Positions 23,429 to 33,959 of a stretch of 64,000 nt of DNA are shown here, piece after piece. The DNA lies in contig JADANN010000063.1 of the NCBI GenBank assembly GCA_018806985.1, positions 372,001 to 436,000 on the forward strand. The letters run 5' to 3'. Position 1 is the stretch's first letter; each line of letters starts with the position of its first letter. A program made the translations under genes and the position numbers. The notes beneath the pieces were generated by a model. It was not told the origin of the DNA. It did no database searches and saw only the letters and a list, made by a program, of their open reading frames with translations. Origin of the DNA: Angiostrongylus vasorum. Taxonomy: Eukaryota; Nematoda; Chromadorea; Rhabditida; Metastrongylidae.

Positions 23429-24960
23429 TATTTTTTTAAAGTTTTTTTTGTGATGTACTGTGTGAAACATCAAAAGATTCCAACGTGTAAGTCCACATTT
23501 CACAACACAACGTAAAAGTGTTAGAAGGCTAAATGACCATGACTACTCTTAGTCAGCATGTGGAGCATGAATTCTACGTATTTTCAAATCGTTGCTGGAC
23601 GGTATCCAACGCAGCATTGATTCGACACGGGCTCACTCCACTCTCATCCCTCCAGGGTCGAGAAATTAGCGCTAGACTTGTCTGGGACGTTCTAACTCCC
23701 TCCATTTCACGTTAAAGCACACTCACAGCCATCCCACGAAAGGGAGAATTGCATGAATAGAATTCGACGGTATTCATAACGACGACGAAAGCTCTCAAAC
23801 AGCAACCGAATCCATAAGCAAAATCTGATGAGGGCAATAGAATCGAATTCGAGTAATTTATCCACACAGTACCTGATTTCTGTTATGTGAAAAAAGTGCT
23901 GCACATTATTTAATGAATAACGTTGTGTTCGTTCAACCTGATGATGCTTCAAAGACGAACCTCTAAGTAATTTCGGTGAAAACAGCCTCTTTGAACGGTG
24001 TTTGGAAAAATGCTCGAAAATCGACATTCAGATTGTCGTGCATAGCGCAGAATTTCAGTATTTCAACAGCGAACGTATTGCTTGTTTCTTCTGTGCGGAC
24101 ATAGTGCAGGGCAAATGCCATACGCTGCTTTCAGCTACGGCGCTATACGCCCTCCTTTTGCAAATAAGAACTTTAAGCCGGGTGCAACTAAGAAAAAAAA
24201 GTCACGAAAAATCAGCATTTGCGGATTCGCTTACATATTCCTGTTAAGTGGCAATTTGGCCAAAAATCGCTTACTACAAAAAAGCCAAAGTATTTCAATG
24301 TAGGATACTGAGAAGTCCTTGTCCACTTTGCTATTAAGGAAGCTCTTGTGAACATAAGTGATGCTTAGGGTTAGAACTATGTGGGGGACTAGGACTGCTC
24401 GAAAATGCGCTTTGCCTTTCTAAATGTGTGCAGGACATTAGCGACGTTCATAGATCTGCGCAGCACGAGGGTTTCATTGAAGAAAACTCAGAAGCTCTTC
24501 TTCATGGTAGTAATCACCAAATAATACAAGAATTGACAGAGAATTTCGTCCGGGCACCACATAGAATCTACAGACATTTGAAGGTGTTTTGAAAATTGAA
24601 ATTATTCAATAGCTGACGAAAGCATCAGAAACATGTTAAGCAAAAGGCAAAAATGCAGTCTTTCGTAGGTCAAACTAAATGCTTTCGAATCAAAGGACAT
24701 TTTAAAACACACTGCAGCACGAAAACAACAGCTTTGGAGAGAAGAGTCGTCCTGCGAAAAAGCATGTCAAGCGATAATATAGCTTGAAGTCACATAGCGT
24801 AAGGGCCAAGAGGCCTTGTGATTAACATAGCAGCTTATTTACATCCCGCTCTCCTGCCAGAGCAATGTCTCTCCTGTCCTTTACAGGGGGACGATTTGTT
24901 AACAAACTTGTTTGCAAGGATAAAAACACTAGTATGATGTCTTTTTAAGACTGTCCAGTT
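23429..24960. other. Region downstream of TIKI, no gene identified
   Basis: Short open frames occur on both strands at 23533-24303 and overlap one another, with no recognisable domain and no shared repeat. No canonical AATAAA is seen within about 100 bp of the TIKI stop. Confidence 0.35.
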
Positions 24961-24964
24961 TACA

Positions 24965-25745
24965 TGAGCTTGTTTTGAAACTTTATTCCGCTAACGTTTC
25001 TACCTCTTCGTCTTCTTCAGAGCCATACGATGCTAGTTGACTGCCCACAGCCGTTTGTTCTCGTAATATTGTTCTTCGTTAGTTGTTGAGTCGAGTTGAA
25101 TGTTCTGACCGCTCAAATGAGAGTCTCACTCAGCAGTGCCCTCTTGTATAGAACGGTTTTTGCAGATTTTCCACAGATACTCGGTAGAATTTATGTAGAC
25201 AATCTATTCCGCAGTAGTCAGTAGTAGTCAGTATCACATATCATCAGCTAACACATAGCAGATCAATACTATTGAAAGCCACATAAGCGCAGGCATTGAT
25301 TATTGGTGCCGAGTTCAAATAGTGGGCGGTTTCGAAAAGCGTTGAAATGATACATCGGCAGGCTCTTCCGAGACATTGTATTGGCCAAATATGCATGCGT
25401 TCACGTTCTCGTCGTTTAATGAAGCCGGACGCTCTGCACACACCTAAGAGGCGGATCAACGCCGAACGCTTTGTCTATTCTGATTTGCGTTGAATGGGCC
25501 TACACGTTTCCCAATGAGTGACTCACCATGTGTGGAAAAAGCACTGCTAAGTGACATTTCTTTATTCGAGTGGTGCTCCACTCCAGAGGATTCGACTCTA
25601 TGCCACTACAAAAAGACAAGGCGCAAAAAAGAACGACTGTGAGCCATCACCTCAGACCATAGCAGCTCTGAAAAAAAGCGATGACGCGAAATGTTATCCA
25701 AATAGAACTTTTATAACAACCTGGTTCAGCCTAACAATTTAAGAA
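24965..25745. repeat. Family E inverted-repeat element with a SINE fragment inside
   Basis: The left arm (about 24970-25165) has TTATTCCGCTAACGTTTC and GAGTCGAGTTGAATGTTCTG. The right arm (about 25510-25745) has GGTGCTCCACTCCAGAGGAT and GCGATGACGCGAAATGTTAT, inverted relative to the left. Here the tail ends point outward, the reverse of the copy at 16.9 kb, so the arms may be independent insertions. A SINE B fragment lies between them. Confidence 0.45.
25345..25475 (+). mobile_element. SINE family B, 3' fragment
   Basis: TGATACATCGGCAGGC, then GGCCAAATATGCATGCGTTC, then TTTAATGAAGCCGGACGC, then GGCGGATCAACGCCGAACGC follow the 3' half of family B in order. Confidence 0.65.
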
Positions 25746-26245
25746 AATATTGAGCATTCTTGGCGAGCTCAAGTGATTGGAAGTCGGCTTTTAAAACACC
25801 TCAATAGTATCTTAAAAACCGATCTGCCTTCAACCTTTGCATTATTAATCAATATCTCTGTAAACGATTAAAGTAACACTTTGCCCTCAAACCTTACTCA
25901 GTTTCCACGTGCTCGCCTTCCTAAGGACCGTATTGATCCGAGCCGATAGTCCACAGCGGTTAGGGGCTCGCGACATGGGTCCTCGTTGCTGTATCGAGTC
26001 TAATCCAAAAGATTCCAAAATGTTCTCCGTTCCTGATCGGTAACCAAGACCCACATCGGAACGGCTGTAGAGAATAGATTCGAATCTACATAACTCTAAA
26101 GAAAACGAAAACGGTAGGACTTCAGCAGAATAAAGTTTGGTGGCACCTTTATATTGCCTTAATCATCTGAGAAAATCTTTCACAGAAGTTTTATACCTAA
26201 GCTGTCAGCGAACACTTTAATTTTGAAATGGTACGTTCTAATAAG

Positions 26246-26529
26246 GATAAAAAACGATAAAGCTCTCTGCGTTGATCAATCCCTGACGAATGCGCCATGC
26301 ATTCGACTTCATTAACTATCGTTTGGATGTGATTGAATGCATATCTGGCCTATACAACAACTCGCGGTCGCCTACCGAAGTATTGAGAAAGTGCTTCTAT
26401 CCTCCCAGACAAGTCTGGTACGAATTTGCCAACTCCGGAGTAATGGAGGCCTTGGTGGGTTATGGGTGCGGAAATCGATTCCACGTTTGTGTCGCAGGGC
26501 GCCTCCAACCACTGCGCCACACTCGCCCA
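26246..26529 (-). mobile_element. SINE family B, full length, with TSD
   Basis: Complete copy on the minus strand. The head (reverse complement of CAACCACTGCGCCACACTCG) gives GGCGCAGTGGTTG; a B-box-like GGAATCGATTTCC and the CATTCGACTTCATTAACTAT 3' block follow. TTCTAATAAG at 26236-26245 and TTCTCATAAG at 26530-26539 form a 10-bp duplication with one change. Confidence 0.82.
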
Positions 26530-26539
26530 TTCTCATAAG

Positions 26540-28326
26540 AGGCGAATTGAATCTCAGAATGACTTAAGTTTAATCTATGGAAGTGTTAAACATTTTTTTC
26601 ATCATGCCAATTTCTTAATATCACCATGAGTTGAATATATTAGCGTTTACAATCTAATGAGTTCTTATCTCTTGTGGGACACGAAGGCCTTCGGTCTCTT
26701 CTAGAGAACACGTTTATTTCTACTGTTTCTAATGAGAGCGCAACCAGAGGTGTTCCTACTGGATCAGCTCTCAGAGCTGTCTACATACACGACTAGCTCT
26801 GGAGTTTTCTTAGAGTAAGCTCATTTGACAGGTGAGAACCAACTGGCTTCAGTTGTACTTTCCGACCACTTCAATCAATTTCCAGTAAATTTCATGTTTT
26901 CGGCCCACCGATGTGCAGAGTAGGAACTGCGCACGGCTAAGCACATCTATGTCTATAAAGTGAGTATATCTACTTAAAGCTGGAACATTTAACTCTACCT
27001 CTCATAGCAGATTAAAGGAATTGATTAAATGAATCTATCATCCACAGTTTATAACAGGTGTTTAGAAATTCACAGTTGCTCGAAACTTATGCTCTTATTT
27101 GTTTGCTGAGAACGCTCCGTTTAATTTCATGAATGACCTGCTCAAAATCGCTCACATGGGAAATATCGGGACACGCAAAATTTATGGTTTGCTTTGCTGT
27201 ATAAAATTAAAGTGGGTACAAGGCGTTGAATTTCTGTTACATTTTTAGAAAAATGCTAAGGTATCAATGAAAACCGGCATTGAACGACATTTAAGTCAAC
27301 GCGCACCCTCTGGAGAAAAAATGCTCGCTACCGACGTAAATTGGTGTTGAGAAGTATTAGACCATCAGTGTAGTAACTGAATGCCTGCTTTACAAAATTT
27401 TACTCCCAACAAGCTGAAAGTATTGAGAACAATCAAGTACACTTTTTGTGGAAAAATGTGCTTTTTGTAGCCACCTGAACAGCGGTCAGTTATTTCGGCG
27501 ACTACTCTGTGACATCTCCTTTCGAACACTATCGATCATCGCCAGTCGACAATCGCACACCTGTTTCGTTCACTGATTTTTTTTCTTTTTTTGCTAATCC
27601 TTGTGCTTTTCGAAGTAATTTCTTCAAAAACTTCCAGCTGTTTGACCATCACCTTCCTCTGCGTGTCACTTTTTGCGAAATCCAGTTCTTTTTTTTAATA
27701 TTTTTAGAAAACTGCTACATATAGCATATTATATGCGGTTTATCATAAATATTTAGACGTGAACGCTTCGCAAATACGTTGCATAGCTAAAGGGCAAAGT
27801 CTGTCCTGCTATTTTATGAAGTTCTCAACTCCTAAAGTCCTTAAAATCTAAGGGAATTATCGCCGATTCCCTAAAAAACCAGTTCCGAGTGCTTTGCATT
27901 AACTTGCTGTTGTTCAGCTATTTTTTACTTGGCATTATTTTTCAATTCCGGGCGTATTTTTCTTAACTTCTTGATTCGCAACGATTTTTCCCGTTTCCAA
28001 GTTCCAATTTAAGGTCGCCGTTAATCAATAGTGGCAATCAAATCCATCGCACTTGCATTCTGTATCTTGTATTGACAGAGCAAAGGAAGCCGAACTGTTG
28101 CAGGTTGTTTTAGTGTAACTCTACACGGCTATACCACATGAAACGCTTAAATGGAATTAAACGACTGATGATTCCCATCGGAAATTCAATAGCGGCAATC
28201 TTTTTCCACACTCACATCTCTACCATCTACTACACCACTTAAAGAACAGGTTTCAATGTAGGTTAGATATATAATTACATTGAAAGTCTACCTTTGGCTG
28301 GACTCACCACCTACATTTTGAGCACT
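26540..28326. other. AT-rich stretch, no gene identified
   Basis: Only short open frames occur, without recognisable domains; poly-T and poly-A runs are frequent. I see no repeat shared with other parts of the window. Confidence 0.4.
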
Positions 28327-28341
28327 ATACCTTTGCAAAGA

Positions 28342-28611
28342 GCACGTGTGGCGCAGTGGTCGGGAAGCAGCCGTGGGATCGATCGCTGTCCCCAGGCTCA
28401 CCAAGCCTTCCATCCCTCCATAGTCGGCAAATTGGTACCAGACTTGTCTGGAAGGATAGCAACAGTGGCTCGATACATCGGTAGGCCACTGCGGTCACTG
28501 TAAAGGCCAGATACGCATTCAGTCACCTCCAACGATGCTTAATGAAGTCGGGTGCATTGGGCATTTCTCAGTGGTAGATCAACGCCGAAAGGAAAGCTTT
28601 ATGTCTTTTTT
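28342..28611 (+). mobile_element. SINE family B, full length, with 15-bp TSD
   Basis: It starts GCACGTGTGGCGCAGTGGTC (A box) and continues GGGATCGATCGC (B box region), CACCAAGCCTTCCATCCCTC and CGATACATCGGTAGGCC to GATCAACGCCGAAAGG. ATACCTTTGCAAAGA at 28327-28341 and ATACCTCTGCAAAGA at 28612-28626 are the target-site duplication (14 of 15). Confidence 0.88.
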
Positions 28612-28751
28612 ATACCTCTGCAAAGATTTCTCTCCGTAGAAGCCTAACTAGTCGTAAAGAGTCAAGTCCTTTTTAGAATCAAAAACTCTTTGGAAAACCG
28701 TTATCAATAGCTCGGTCCAACTTTTTTGACAATTTGAGTGATAAAGCTCAC

Positions 28752-28899
28752 CTGGCAAACGAGTGAGCGTCTTGGTATCACCGTAAACGATTGGACCCTG
28801 TGGGCTTGGCATAGAAATGTACGAAAATTGATCACTGGTGATCAGAACTCGACCTGCCCATGTTAACATCAGTTGTGCTCCAAGTCGAAACAGCAGCAG
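28752..28899 (-). other. Candidate coding exon, unidentified
   Basis: The minus strand is open for about 49 codons with coding-like composition (LTWAGRVLITSDQFSYISM, GPIVYGDTKTLTRLPG). It ends at a strong donor, CCAG followed by GTGAGC. The upstream acceptor is unclear (an AG after TTTCATG) and no partner exon was found. I do not recognise the protein. It could be a relic exon of a lost gene. Confidence 0.25.
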
Positions 28900-31585
28900 T
28901 ACTCATGAAACTCTTTCTTTGCACTATTTTTTGCAATATCCATGCTGTTTCTGAACAAGACTTATTCTAGTCGTTTTTGTGTGCTGCGAAACAATCGAGA
29001 AAAGCAATGAAACGAGCAATTACTTACAAACAAAACTTGTCTTCGCAGCTCAAGTAGACTTGCTTCACTCACACCGAAACGTCTACCAGCTCCCAGAGAT
29101 GCTAATAATTATAGAATCGACCATTGCAGGGAAAGTTTTAAATGGATATACCACAACCCTCATAAAAAGATATTCAAGCATCACACTCATTACATTTCTT
29201 GTCAACTAAACTAATCTCACCAGCTACTTTCTACTCCAAATCTTCATCCTTATTTGAAGCACTAATAGCAGATTTCTCTATGGCCTGTTTCGCTCTCGAA
29301 TAGAACAGGATTTGCATTTTTGCTGCACTTCTTATTTTTCGATCACCTGCCTTGTAGCCTTTGTTAAGAAACGTGCTCGTTTAATGCATGAATCCAAAAA
29401 AGTGCTCCTTCTGAGCTAATTCATCTTTAAGTGCATCAAAATTGTGTTTCCAATTCCTTTAATCGTACATGACATGTGTTGGACTTCAAGTCTCGCTCAC
29501 AGTAAAGTTATTGGAAACCCTTTGGTCTTTTGCTGGCATTCAAGCATTCTTCGCTTTACAAGCTTTGATAAAAACGTCTGTGCTATAAATCATCCACTGA
29601 GTATTAGACGCCATAGCAGATTCCATCAATTTTTTAGAAAGCACAGCTTTCTTCTAGTTTGCCATCAGATTCTATTCTCGTCGAATCGAGCGCTCACTAG
29701 TCTCTTCAGTAAATTCACAAAGACATGAACTGAGTGAGGAGAAACCACTACAACTCGTTTTTACATTTCACCCAACATTGTTTCGCTTAAGACTAATTGC
29801 TGACTCTCTGCCATTACGGTCACGGAAAATCTGTTACTTGTTAAATTTAGTGTCATTAGGTGCTATCACAGCAGAGGAAAAAAGCATACATAACCATGTC
29901 GTCAAAAATTCGCGAATTGGCAAACAACGAGTCTATTAACTTGAGTATTTTCAAAAAACCTATGCGGAGCCCAACATATTTTTTGCAACATTCCCCACCA
30001 AGAATTGAAACCAATGCGTGTGCTCACAAATGTGCTGAACTTGGAAAAGTCGTTTATGTTGAAGGGACACAATAGTCTTCGATATGGACGAAAAGGTGGA
30101 ATTTGTTAAGTGTTATTCACCACTTTTATGGAATTCTTCCAATCCCCTGTGTGCTAATTTTCAGCACCCGAACTCCAATTTTCCTCTGAAAAGCAGTGGG
30201 TAGTATGTAGAAAGGACGACTTCTTGTTTCAATATTATGATTTTAATAACCGCATCAACTCACTTTAAGTGGAGAACTCTGGAGACTCCACGAAAGGGCT
30301 AGTGTGTAACCTTTTCTCTATTCATTCTAAACTTAGAATACGTCGAGAATCTGCATAGGTTTTACGAAATTTTCACAGATAATATCCTTCTTTTTTTTCT
30401 ACATTGTTTCACTTCAAGTCTCAGGAAACAAACAATTCAGTGGATCAGGTGTGTTTTTTTTACAATGTTATTCTTCCGGCATTGATTCTATGAAGGGTGC
30501 CGCTTATTGTAAAGCGATTTATGTTTTTGCCCACTTGATGTAATTCTTCCTCTCTAACGGCTGCCCTTAGGTTAATTTTTGCTCTTTGATTCATCACTTC
30601 CTCTCTGTTCCTCTGATTCGGTCCTTTCGTTTTCTTTTAGCTGAAGATCTCTCTCAGTTCAACCAAATCTTTTATCTGTTAGTTATGAGCAGATTTTTCT
30701 TCCTCTTGTTTCGTTGAACTGATTCGGCCACTTCATAACCTAATTCATCTGTACAAATTTGTATGTCTATATTCTAAAACAGCTCAGTTTTCCGTTGTAG
30801 CCTATAATATTTTATGATGTTGAACATGATAAAGTGTTAGTTCTTTTTTCTAAGAGACCTTTCCTATTGATTTAAGCTAAACTTCATCCTTCAATTTTTT
30901 TTGTCCAATCTTTATTCTTGATATAAACAAAAAAAATTCGAGACCCTACGCTGCATTAAGAGACCGTTGCCGATAAAGAACACCCAAAAACGTTTTTACT
31001 TTATCAGTGAAGTTCGACACTTGAAGGAATCTTTTTCCTAGTGATAAAATGGAAAATCGCTGAAGGCACCGCACCTCTCCGTAGAGGCTCGATTTTCACA
31101 GGATGTGTGTTCCTATGTAGTTTAACATAGTTTGTCGTTATAAACACTTATCAAGTCTTACTAGAACAGTTCTCTGCTGAAGCCTTGAGTGTTATACTCA
31201 AAAAACGCCTGTTCTACAATCTGAAACTTACAATTTGTTTCTAACAACCAATTTGCATGTCCAGCAATGGAATAACAATCCTTGCGCGGAACTTAACTCT
31301 TATTTACAGTCACCGATTGTCCCACAAAAATTTCAAATATTACTATTATCAACTGCTTCTCATAAGACTTATAATTGTTAGATTTATAAAACTCTTTACG
31401 CAAGACTTACGTTTCGTAACAAATTGTGTGGTTGCATAATCAGTATTTAAGCATTCTAATCTGTAATATTTCCTACAACATTTGCTTCCACTGCTAAGTT
31501 GCTTAGCATGTCTGCATTGAATTTTCAGACAATATCGTTCCCTGGAGTCCTGAGCTCAGCCTATCTAAATCCTTCATCAGTTCGT
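28900..31585. other. AT-rich stretch, no gene identified
   Basis: Scattered open frames of 60-95 codons on the plus strand (28979-29209, 29444-29728, 29860-30075) have no recognisable domain or flanking splice pattern. Several poly-T tracts are present. Nothing is shared with the repeats described elsewhere. Confidence 0.4.
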
Positions 31586-31589
31586 GACC

Positions 31590-31715
31590 ACCACACACAG
31601 TCGCCGCTCTTCTGGTTCAGAGTTAGATTTGCCACCATGAGACTAGTTTGACACCAGGACGACGGTGAAATATGCTTGCGCACCACAACCAGTGAAGATG
31701 GGCCATCCAAGTAAG
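31590..31715 (+). mobile_element. Family C fragment with inverted 5' part
   Basis: 31590-31660 matches the reverse complement of family C (CTGGTTCAGAG, TTTGCCACCATGAGACTAGT, ACACCAGGACGACGGTG). 31680-31715 is the family C 3' end in forward orientation (ACCAGTGAAGATGGGCCATC then AAGTAAGTAAGTAA). An inverted 5' piece joined to a forward 3' tail is the hallmark of twin-primed LINE-type insertion. Confidence 0.6.
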
Positions 31716-32770
31716 TAAGTAATACTTTGATATTGGCTGTACACCGTCTTCGCATCCATCCAACACTGGTACTGCGTGCTTCAAGGAAATCAGAAGACCG
31801 CTATATGGAAGAATTGGCTTTGCGACGACAGCGAATGAAAGCCCATCTTAAAGTCATTGAGGGTTTTTTTTACATGCTTTGATGAATCATTTGTACGGAC
31901 GATGAGCTTATTTTAACTTTTATGGTCTCGATGACTAGAAGAAAGGTTACCGTTAACAACATCATAATGTTATCTCTAGAATTTATTCTGTTCAGGACAC
32001 TGCTACTTACACAGCCTTCCATTGTTCTCTCTTCAACTTTAGGTATGTAATCTGCATGAAAAACCCTCCGTTCCTATAGCAAACAAGATTGGTCTTTTTC
32101 CGTGTTAAGTTCTCAGTAAAGAAAGGATCGTGTACCACTCTGCAATTCGTGCAGTATTCGTGACTGAGAATGAGCTACATCCGCCGTTATAAATTGGTCA
32201 CTTCCGGCTGTACCAAGATTCTGCATGTGTGGCCGTCTCCTGATTACATTTTAGATAACTTAAAACGATATTTCCTCTTTTTGTGTAGTATATGCTGCAG
32301 AAAAGCAACCCTTCCTTTGAGAGAGGGATTTGTCAGTAAACCAAACTGAATTTCTGCTTCGGTTACTTCTGACTAAAAAGGAAAAACGGTCTAATCACAT
32401 TCAAGCTATCTCCTCTGGTGATGCACCTTCATTGACCACCACCGTAGTTGCAGTGGTTGTGCCGCAATACGTCGTCAGGTCACTCAGTTCTGCATTCATC
32501 ATAAACATCGTCGTCTTTTTTTCGTTGATTCATTTTCTTCACATTATGTGACGAAAAGGATAGGAGATTCTAGATTGCCCTTCATATCACAAGCTTCTTC
32601 CCTGTTGCTTGAGTTCACTGGCTTCTTTCAATTGTTTTTCCGTGCAATCTATATTCTAACGTGTATGAAGCAATAGAAGGAAGTGTTTTCTATATTATTT
32701 TTTCGAACCGATTTTTTTCCAACCTTTCCATGACCAATCAACATGTATTGTTTTATTAATAAGCTAATAA
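31716..32770. other. AT-rich stretch, no gene identified
   Basis: No open frame with a recognisable domain; nothing shared with the window's repeats. Confidence 0.35.
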
Positions 32771-32774
32771 GAGT

Positions 32775-33525
32775 TTCCTCTCATCGTGGGTGGAAGGTGT
32801 ATCTGGTCGTTAAACGGCGATGTATTTTCATCTTCCCAGCAGCGCCTCCTAAGCTAAGAAGGAATCCGGCGTTTACATTAGGAAGCCCAGCTAAGAGTAA
32901 ACCAGTACCAGAATCCACCACCGTCCTGGTATCAAACCAGTCGCATGGTGGCAAATTTTTCCTCTGAACCACAAGGGCGGCGACTGCCTGTGGTGGTGAT
33001 GATCCGGTGCAGACTTTGGCTAGGCCGATCTCGGGACTCTAGGAAAGCATGATGGCTAAACCAATAAAACTCCGGAAAAATGGAAATAATGCTGGGGATC
33101 TCATAACCAGTGAAGACGGGTCGTCCTATTATCAAGGGAAGTAAGTAAAACTTGGATACTTGGAAACTTGGATGGCCCGTCCTCACTGATTGTGCGTCCC
33201 CCAGCATAATTTCCATTCCTTCGGAATTTTTTCTGGTTTAGCGATTATAGTTTCCTAGATTTCCGATGTCAGCCTAGTCAAAGTCTCTCCTGTGTCATCA
33301 CCGTCACGGGTAGTCGTTGCCCTTGTTTATCAGAGGGAGATTTGCTAGCATACTGGTTTGATAAATGTACAGTGGTGGATGGTGGTATTAATTTACTCCA
33401 GGCTGGGCTTCCTGGTGGAAACGCCGTACTCCTCAGTTCGGGAGACCTTGCTGTGTGGATGAATCCGCCGCCTGTGCATCTCTCAGCCTTGCACCCAGGA
33501 ACGTCTCACAGCCACGATAAGGTGC
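32775..33525. repeat. Family C pair joined tail to tail, 0.75-kb palindrome
   Basis: A plus-strand copy (about 32775-33150: TCGTGGGTGGAAGGTG, AAGCCCAGCTAAGAGTAAAC, GTCCTGGTATCAAACCAGTC, ACCAGTGAAGACGGGTCGTC) meets a minus-strand copy (about 33165-33525: GATGGCCCGTCCTCACTG, CAGGCTGGGCTTCCTGG, GTCTCACAGCCACGA). Both end in AAGTAAGT / ACTTGGA-type tails at the centre. The arms have diverged too far for this to be a recent palindrome. Confidence 0.7.
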
Positions 33526-33858
33526 TAAACACACGTCGAGACGTTGCCTGAATAAAATTGTTTCTCCTTTATAGGACTACAAAGGTTCTTCAAGTTTTCT
33601 ATTCTATTTATCGAATCCTCAGCTCTTCAACTCTTCTATTCTAATTATCGAAAACCTGTGGAGAGTACTAAAAGACCAGTATCGTCTTTTGTGTTGACAT
33701 AGTGAACGATGTGCACAAGTCCGTAGTGAACAGGAAACTAGGTGTCGTCCTATGCAGCAGCCGGTCGAAACTGAATGTCGGGCGTCATATGCCGGATAGC
33801 CTCAGGCTGTCGTCTACGACCAGATCTTATACGTTCGAGCGAAAAGCTCCCATCATTC

Positions 33859-33860
<2 letters not shown>

Positions 33861-33930
<70 letters not shown>

Positions 33931-33932
33931 TG
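33861..33932. repeat. (GT)n microsatellite
   Basis: An almost uninterrupted TG dinucleotide tract of about 70 bp, followed by imperfect GT-rich sequence to about 33955. It is probably length-polymorphic. Confidence 0.95.
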
Positions 33933-33959
33933 TCCGTTTGCGTGTGTTTGTTTGTTCGG

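Noticed and set aside
25205..25235. Short repeated CAGTAGT units suggestive of a tandem array
   Set aside because: There are only two to three imperfect units. No CRISPR-like spacing exists and the genome is eukaryotic.
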